Both the position numbers and the translations under genes were made by a program. A model generated the notes under the pieces. That model was not told the DNA's origin. It saw nothing but the letters and a program-made list of their open reading frames with translations, and did no database searches. Of a DNA stretch of 64,000 bases, positions 60,001 through 64,000 are shown in pieces. The stretch comes from Cellulomonas sp. Leaf334. GTDB taxonomy: Bacteria; Actinomycetota; Actinomycetes; Actinomycetales; Cellulomonadaceae. Location: positions 485,646 through 549,645 of the forward strand of contig NZ_LMOO01000005.1 in assembly GCF_001424195.1 (NCBI RefSeq). The letters run 5' to 3'. How positions within the stretch are numbered: the stretch's first letter is position 1; every line of letters begins with the position of its first letter.

Positions 60001-61326
60001 ATGCGATTGAGCGTCATCGGCTGCGGCTATCTCGGTGCGGTCCACGCCGCCGCGATGGCGTCCCTCGGGCACAGCGTCGTCGGCATCGACATCGATGAGA
60101 ACAAGGTTGAAGCGCTCCGCAACGGTCGCGCGCCGTTCTATGAGCCGGGCCTGCCGGAACTGCTGACGGAGGCAGGTGCGACCGGCCGGTTGAGCTTCAG
60201 CACCGACATGGCCGACGCAGCGGGCGCTGACGCTCACTTCATCTGTGTCGGCACGCCGCAGGTTCACGGTGAGTTCCGCGCGGACCTGACGTTTGTGAAC
60301 TCCGCTGTCGAGGCGCTTCGGCCGCACCTGCGCCCTGGCGACGTCGTCGCGGGCAAGTCGACGGTCCCGGTGGGGACGGCGGAGGCGATCGCGGAGTCGC
60401 TCGAGGGGACGGGCGCGATCCTCGTCTGGAACCCGGAGTTCCTGCGTGAGGGCTTTGCGGTGAAGGACACGCTGCACCCGGACCGGTTGGTCTACGGGGT
60501 GCCGACGGACGACGAGGGTGTGCCGACCGCCGAGGGTGCGCGGGCGAAGGCGGTGCTCGACGAGGTCTACGCGACACCGCTGTCGGAGCGGACTCCGCTG
60601 GTCGTGACCGACTACGCCACGGCGCAGCTGGTCAAGGTGGCGGCGAACTCGTTCCTGGCCACGAAGATCTCGTTCATCAACGCGATGGCTGAGCTGTGCG
60701 AGGCGACGGGTGCGGACGTGACGCGCCTGGCCGATGCGATCGGGTACGACGCGCGGATCGGGCGGCGGTTCCTCAACGCGGGTCTGGGTTTCGGTGGCGG
60801 GTGCCTGCCGAAGGACATCCGCGCGTTCATGGCTCGCGCGGGCGAGCTGGGCGTGAGCGACGCGTTGTCGTTCCTGCGCGAGGTCGACTCGATCAACATG
60901 CGGCGCCGCGTGCGGATGGTGGACCTGGCGCGGGAGGTGTGTGACGGGTCGATCGTCGGCAAGCGGATCGCGGTGCTGGGGGCGGCGTTCAAGCCGGACT
61001 CGGACGACGTCCGCGACTCGCCGGCGCTCTCGGTGGCGGCGCAGATGCAGCTGCAGGGCGCGCACGTGACCGTGACGGACCCGCAGGCCGTGGAGAACGC
61101 CGAGGCGAAGTGGCCGGACCTGCACTTCGCCGAGACGGCTCTCGAGGCCGCCAAGGACGCCGACGTGGTCCTGCTGGCCACCGAGTGGCCCGAGTACCGC
61201 GAGATCGACCCGGACGCCCTTGCTGCGGTCGTGGCGCACAAGCGGATCCTCGACGGCCGCAACGTGCTCGAGCCGGCGGCGTGGCGCGCGGCGGGCTGGA
61301 CCTATCGGGCGCTGGGGCGGCCCTGA
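60001..61326 (+). CDS. ugd: UDP-glucose 6-dehydrogenase
   Basis: 441 aa. IGCGYLG (6-12) binds NAD, KSTVPVGTA (119-127) and NPEFLREG (144-151) are family motifs, and GFGGGCLPKD holds the catalytic Cys268. It oxidises UDP-glucose to UDP-glucuronate, the precursor of uronic acids in the polymer. AGGAG lies before the ATG. Codon use returns to the strongly G/C-ending pattern of the rest of the window within this gene, unlike the genes just upstream. The next gene starts 2 nt after its stop. Confidence 0.95.
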   Translation: MRLSVIGCGYLGAVHAAAMASLGHSVVGIDIDENKVEALRNGRAPFYEPGLPELLTEAGATGRLSFSTDMADAAGADAHFICVGTPQVHGEFRADLTFVNSAVEALRPHLRPGDVVAGKSTVPVGTAEAIAESLEGTGAILVWNPEFLREGFAVKDTLHPDRLVYGVPTDDEGVPTAEGARAKAVLDEVYATPLSERTPLVVTDYATAQLVKVAANSFLATKISFINAMAELCEATGADVTRLADAIGYDARIGRRFLNAGLGFGGGCLPKDIRAFMARAGELGVSDALSFLREVDSINMRRRVRMVDLAREVCDGSIVGKRIAVLGAAFKPDSDDVRDSPALSVAAQMQLQGAHVTVTDPQAVENAEAKWPDLHFAETALEAAKDADVVLLATEWPEYREIDPDALAAVVAHKRILDGRNVLEPAAWRAAGWTYRALGRP

Positions 61327-61328
61327 GC

Positions 61329-61817
61329 ATGTCCCGCAAGGCAGGCGGGGTCCTCGTCGCGGTCGGCCTCGTGCTCGCGGCTGTGGCGGTCTTCCTGGTG
61401 CTGCGGCCCTCTCCGACGACGACGGAGCCGTGGTCCGCCGACGGCGCGGACCCGGTGGCCTACGCCGCGGAGCTCGTCGTCGGGACGAACGCGGCACGGG
61501 CGGACGAGGACCTGCCGGCTCTGACGGTGTCGCAGTGCGCCACCACGGAGGCGACCGTGCGGGCCGAGGGGCTCACCGGTGGCGAGGAGCTGGAGCACGC
61601 ATCGCTGACGCCGGTGATCGAGGCGTGCGCGCCGGCGTCGACGGCGGCGGAGAACCTGGCCCGGGCGGCGGCGTCTCCGCATGACGTCGTCGACGCGTGG
61701 CTCGACTCTCCGGGCCACCGCGCGAACCTGCTCGACCCCGACCTCGAGCAGGTCGGCATCGGCTGCCTGCTGGACGGCGACGAGATGCTCTGCTCGCAGG
61801 TCTTCCTCGGGCCGTAG
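61329..61817 (+). CDS. CAP-domain protein, short form
   Basis: 162 aa. One membrane helix or signal (about 7-26), a short linker and a CAP domain: GTNAARADEDLPALTVSQC, LEHASLTP, ENLARAAA, SPGHRANLL and VGIGC. It is the counterpart of the CAP protein at 41563, without the long stalk. It directly follows ugd (2 nt) and is probably cotranscribed with it. Its stop abuts the stop of the convergent VanZ gene with no gap. Confidence 0.83.
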   Translation: MSRKAGGVLVAVGLVLAAVAVFLVLRPSPTTTEPWSADGADPVAYAAELVVGTNAARADEDLPALTVSQCATTEATVRAEGLTGGEELEHASLTPVIEACAPASTAAENLARAAASPHDVVDAWLDSPGHRANLLDPDLEQVGIGCLLDGDEMLCSQVFLGP

Positions 61818-62237
61818 TCAGCCCGTGCCGACGGGCTCCGGGCTCCGCGACCGACGCCGCGCGACGAGCAGGACCGCGACCCCGACGGCCGTCCCCAGCG
61901 TGTTGGCGACGAGGTCGCGCACGTCGGACACCCGGTCCGGCAGGAACAGCAGCTGCGCGAGCTCGATGACCGCGGAGGTCGCGAGTCCCAGGGCGATGAC
62001 CAGCCACGCGGGCCGTCGGGGCAGGAGGAGGCTGACGAGGATGCCGAACGGCACGAACAGGGCGATGTTCGCGAGGAACTCGGTGACGCTGTAGGTCAGA
62101 CCGATCCCGAGGGAGCCGAGCCACGTCAGGATGGTGTGGACCAGGTCGAATCCGCCGTCGTCGGCGAGCTTGGGCCAGAGGGTCACGCGGGCCAGCGCGA
62201 CGAGGTACAGGGCGAACAGCAGGCGCGTCCTCGTCAT
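61818..62237 (-). CDS. VanZ-family membrane protein, 1
   Basis: 139 aa, about four membrane segments. It shows the VanZ pattern: LWPKLADDGGF, EFLANIALFVPFGILVSLLLPRR, AVIELAQLLFLPDRVSDVRDLVANTLGTAVG. VanZ proteins are linked to teicoplanin resistance and envelope sugar modification; the function of these short forms is unknown. ATG at 62237, overlapping the stop of the second VanZ gene (62234-62237). Confidence 0.85.
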   Translation of the reverse strand: MTRTRLLFALYLVALARVTLWPKLADDGGFDLVHTILTWLGSLGIGLTYSVTEFLANIALFVPFGILVSLLLPRRPAWLVIALGLATSAVIELAQLLFLPDRVSDVRDLVANTLGTAVGVAVLLVARRRSRSPEPVGTG

Positions 62238-62668
62238 GGCGTCTCGGCGACGGCGACGGGTTGCCGCCGGAGCAGCAGGGACGCGGCGACGCCGATGGAC
62301 GCGCCGAGCGAGTTGCCCAGCACGTCGCGGGTCGAGGGCTGCCGGTCGGACAGCCCGAGCGCCTGCACGGTCTCGATGCCGACGGAGAGTGCGACGAGCG
62401 CCACGAGCGCGACCCACCAGCGCCGGCGGGGGAGCAGGAGGGCGGCCAGCAGCCCGAGCGGGACGAAGAGCAGGATGTTGGCGGCGAACTCGGCGGCGTG
62501 CACGTTGAGCTTCTCCGGCAGGCCGAGGTCGTGCAGGCGGCCCAGCCCGCGGTCGATCGGGGCGTCGAGCGCGTTGTGCAGGCCCCACGGGTTGAGCACG
62601 AGCACGGCGGCGGCGACGAGCACGGCGACGAGCAGGCCGATGACCACCTGTCGTTGCCGCTCGTTCAC
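62234..62668 (-). CDS. VanZ-family membrane protein, 2
   Basis: 144 aa, about four membrane segments. AEFAANILLFVPLGLLAALLLPRRRW and GIETVQALGLSDRQPSTRDVLGNSLGASIG parallel the first VanZ protein, so the two are tandem paralogues. GTG start at 62668 with TACCCT 7 nt upstream, suggesting a leaderless mRNA. Divergent from the marR gene. Its job may be in the same envelope context as the polysaccharide locus, by position only. Confidence 0.85.
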   Translation of the reverse strand: MNERQRQVVIGLLVAVLVAAAVLVLNPWGLHNALDAPIDRGLGRLHDLGLPEKLNVHAAEFAANILLFVPLGLLAALLLPRRRWWVALVALVALSVGIETVQALGLSDRQPSTRDVLGNSLGASIGVAASLLLRRQPVAVAETP

Positions 62669-62675
62669 GCTGACC

Positions 62676-62681
62676 AGGGTA
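62676..62681 (-). promoter_or_regulatory. Leaderless-type -10 box of the vanZ pair
   Basis: Minus-strand TACCCT ends 7 nt before the GTG at 62668. Confidence 0.5.
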
Positions 62682-62707
62682 CGTCCTGACTTTCTTTACG
62701 CAGGGTA

Positions 62708-62728
62708 ATGATCTAGAGTAAGGATCAT
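62708..62728 (+). promoter_or_regulatory. MarR operator over promoter and start codon
   Basis: ATGATC (62708-62713) and GATCAT (62723-62728) are perfect inverted arms with a 9-nt spacer. The spacer contains the -10 TAGAGT (62714-62719), which ends 7 nt before the ATG at 62727. The right arm overlaps the ATG. A shorter TTAC-5-GTAA repeat lies at 62696-62708. Confidence 0.6.
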
Positions 62729-63149
62729 GCCCTCCTCCCGTGACCTCGCCGGCGAGCTCCGCATCGCCATCGGCCGGGCCTCGAGGAGGATCCGGGCGGA
62801 GCGGGGCGAGGCGGGACTGACGGACCCGCAGTTCACCGTGCTCGCCTGGCTCACCAAGGAGGGCCCGCTGACGCCGGGCCAGCTGGCGGAGCGCGAGCGC
62901 ATCCAGCCGCCGAGCATGACCCGCACGGTCAACTCGCTGGTGGAGATCGGCCTCGTCGCGAAGGCTGAGCACCCGACGGACGGTCGGCAGGTCGTCGTGA
63001 GCCTCACGGACGCCGGTGTGGCGGAGGTCGACGAGACCCGTCGCCGTCGGGACGCGTGGCTGGCCGAACGCCTCCGACAGATGACCAAGGACGAGCGCAC
63101 CCTGCTCGCCGACGCCGCCGAGCTCCTCCGGAGGATCGCCGCTTCATGA
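62727..63149 (+). CDS. MarR-family transcriptional regulator
   Basis: 140 aa. The winged helix includes LTDPQFTVLAWLTKEGPLTPGQLAERERIQPPSMTRTVNSLVEIGLV and DGRQVVVSLTDAG, the wing with the Asp-Arg pair. MarR proteins repress drug efflux or stress genes and release DNA on ligand binding. The likely target is its own operon: an inverted repeat covers the promoter and ATG, and the MFS gene overlaps its stop (63146-63149). The mRNA appears leaderless. Confidence 0.9.
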   Translation: MPSSRDLAGELRIAIGRASRRIRAERGEAGLTDPQFTVLAWLTKEGPLTPGQLAERERIQPPSMTRTVNSLVEIGLVAKAEHPTDGRQVVVSLTDAGVAEVDETRRRRDAWLAERLRQMTKDERTLLADAAELLRRIAAS

Positions 63150-64000
63150 GTCCCACGTTCTCCTCGCTGAAGTTCCGGAACTACCGGCTGTGGTTCGCCG
63201 GGGCTCTGGTGGCGAACGTGGGCACCTGGATGCAGCGCGTCGCGCAGGACTGGCTCGTCCTGACGGAGCTCACCGACGAGTCCGGGGTCGCGGTCGGCAT
63301 CACGACGGCCCTGCAGTTCGCGCCCGTGCTCCTGCTGTCCCCGTACGCGGGGCTCCTGGCGGACCGGGTGGACCGGCGCAAGCTGCTGATCGCCACGCAG
63401 GTGGGCCAGGGCATCCTCGCGGCGGGGCTGGGCGTCCTTGTCCTGTCTGGGCACGCACAGCTGTGGCAGGTGTACCTGTTCGCGCTTGCCCTCGGGTGCG
63501 TCACGGCCATCGACGGGCCGGTGAGGCAGACGTTCGTCGCGGAGCTGGTGCCCGCGAGCAAGCTGTCGAACGCGGTGGGCCTGAACAGCGCGTCGTTCAA
63601 CGCCGCCCGCCTCATCGGTCCGGGCGTCGCCGGTCTGCTCATCGCCGCCGTCGGCACCGGGTGGGTGTTCCTCATCAACGCGGTGACGTTCGCCGCGACG
63701 ATCTTCTCGCTGACACGGATGCGCCGCTCCGAGCTCAGCCCGATGCCGACCACCGCCCGCGCCAAGGGGCAGCTGCGCGAGGGCATCGCCTACGTCCGCG
63801 GGCGCAGCGACATCCTCGTGATCATGGTCGTCGTCGGCGTCGTGTCCACGTTCGGCCTCAACTTCCAGCTGACCAGCGCCATGATGGCGCGCAGCGAGTT
63901 CGGCATGGGGGCGGGGGAGTACGGGATCCTCGGGTCGGTGCTGGCCATCGGGTCCCTGACCGGGGCGCTGCTCGCCGCACGACGGGAACGGCCCCGCGTC
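63146..64000 (+). CDS. MFS transporter, partial at the window edge
   Basis: At least 285 residues; the frame is open to the end of the window. It starts MSPTFSSLKFRNYRLWFAGA, then WMQRVAQDWLVL, GLLADRVDRRKLL (the MFS loop 2-3 motif) and DGPVRQTFVAELVP, which fit the EntS/MFS_3 efflux group. About seven membrane segments are inside the window and the rest lie beyond it. ATGA overlap with marR means both are expressed together, under control of the MarR operator. Substrate unknown. Confidence 0.88.
   Translation, partial: MSPTFSSLKFRNYRLWFAGALVANVGTWMQRVAQDWLVLTELTDESGVAVGITTALQFAPVLLLSPYAGLLADRVDRRKLLIATQVGQGILAAGLGVLVLSGHAQLWQVYLFALALGCVTAIDGPVRQTFVAELVPASKLSNAVGLNSASFNAARLIGPGVAGLLIAAVGTGWVFLINAVTFAATIFSLTRMRRSELSPMPTTARAKGQLREGIAYVRGRSDILVIMVVVGVVSTFGLNFQLTSAMMARSEFGMGAGEYGILGSVLAIGSLTGALLAARRERPRV

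Overview
The window is GC-rich DNA with dense coding, frequent GTG starts, many ATGA/GTGA stop-start overlaps and TANNNT -10 boxes placed 6-7 nt before start codons. Gene content and order (DUF3263 - LytR_C - cold shock - groEL; XPB helicase - helicase-associated protein; cold shock - DUF3027 - GHKL ATPase; DUF2530 - NCS2 permease) are typical of Actinomycetota. A Micrococcales member of the Cellulomonas type is the best guess, inferred from gene content only.

Region by region. 0.1-3.8 kb: a six-gene operon built around a SipW-type signal peptidase, with four exported proteins carrying the matching SipW-type signal (two TasA-like, one R-type lectin, one unknown) and one LAHTG-anchored wall protein. 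3.8-11.6 kb: SGNH hydrolase, ung, DUF3263, a LytR_C protein, a cold-shock protein, a GH15-like hydrolase, groEL behind two CIRCE operators, and an AlaA-type aminotransferase. 11.7-24.5 kb: a complete ATP-dependent urea assimilation locus (urtABCDE, a GntR/FCD regulator, urea carboxylase, allophanate hydrolase), interrupted by a TetR/membrane-protein pair. urtA and the carboxylase gene share a promoter architecture. 24.6-31.2 kb: a secreted repeat protein, DUF4031, an orphan WXG100 protein, an HD protein, a two-component system and a class I amidotransferase. 31.2-44.1 kb: XPB helicase and partner, M20 amidohydrolase, DksA/TraR zinc finger, cold shock - DUF3027 - Hsp90/sacsin-like ATPase operon, CAP protein, DUF2530 and an NCS2 purine permease.

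44.2-62.7 kb is an exopolysaccharide locus: a low-Mr tyrosine phosphatase, two paralogous LPXTG-like surface proteins flanking a DUF4012 protein, a Wzc-like tyrosine autokinase, a priming sugar-phosphate transferase, a Wzy-like polymerase/ligase, a sugar-nucleotide epimerase, three glycosyltransferases, two hexapeptide acetyltransferases, a Wzx-like flippase, UDP-glucose dehydrogenase, a CAP protein and two VanZ proteins. The core from about 50.2 to 60.0 kb is visibly richer in A/T and less codon-biased than its flanks, suggesting an exchangeable cassette. The window ends in a MarR-MFS pair, cut at the right edge.

Outside the genes the clearest signals are a 19-bp repeat family at two intergenic sites, an 18-bp perfect palindrome over the DUF3263 promoter, paired blocks upstream of urtA and urea carboxylase, TetR and MarR operators, and several strong hairpin terminators. 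No rRNA, tRNA, CRISPR array or insertion sequence was recognised.
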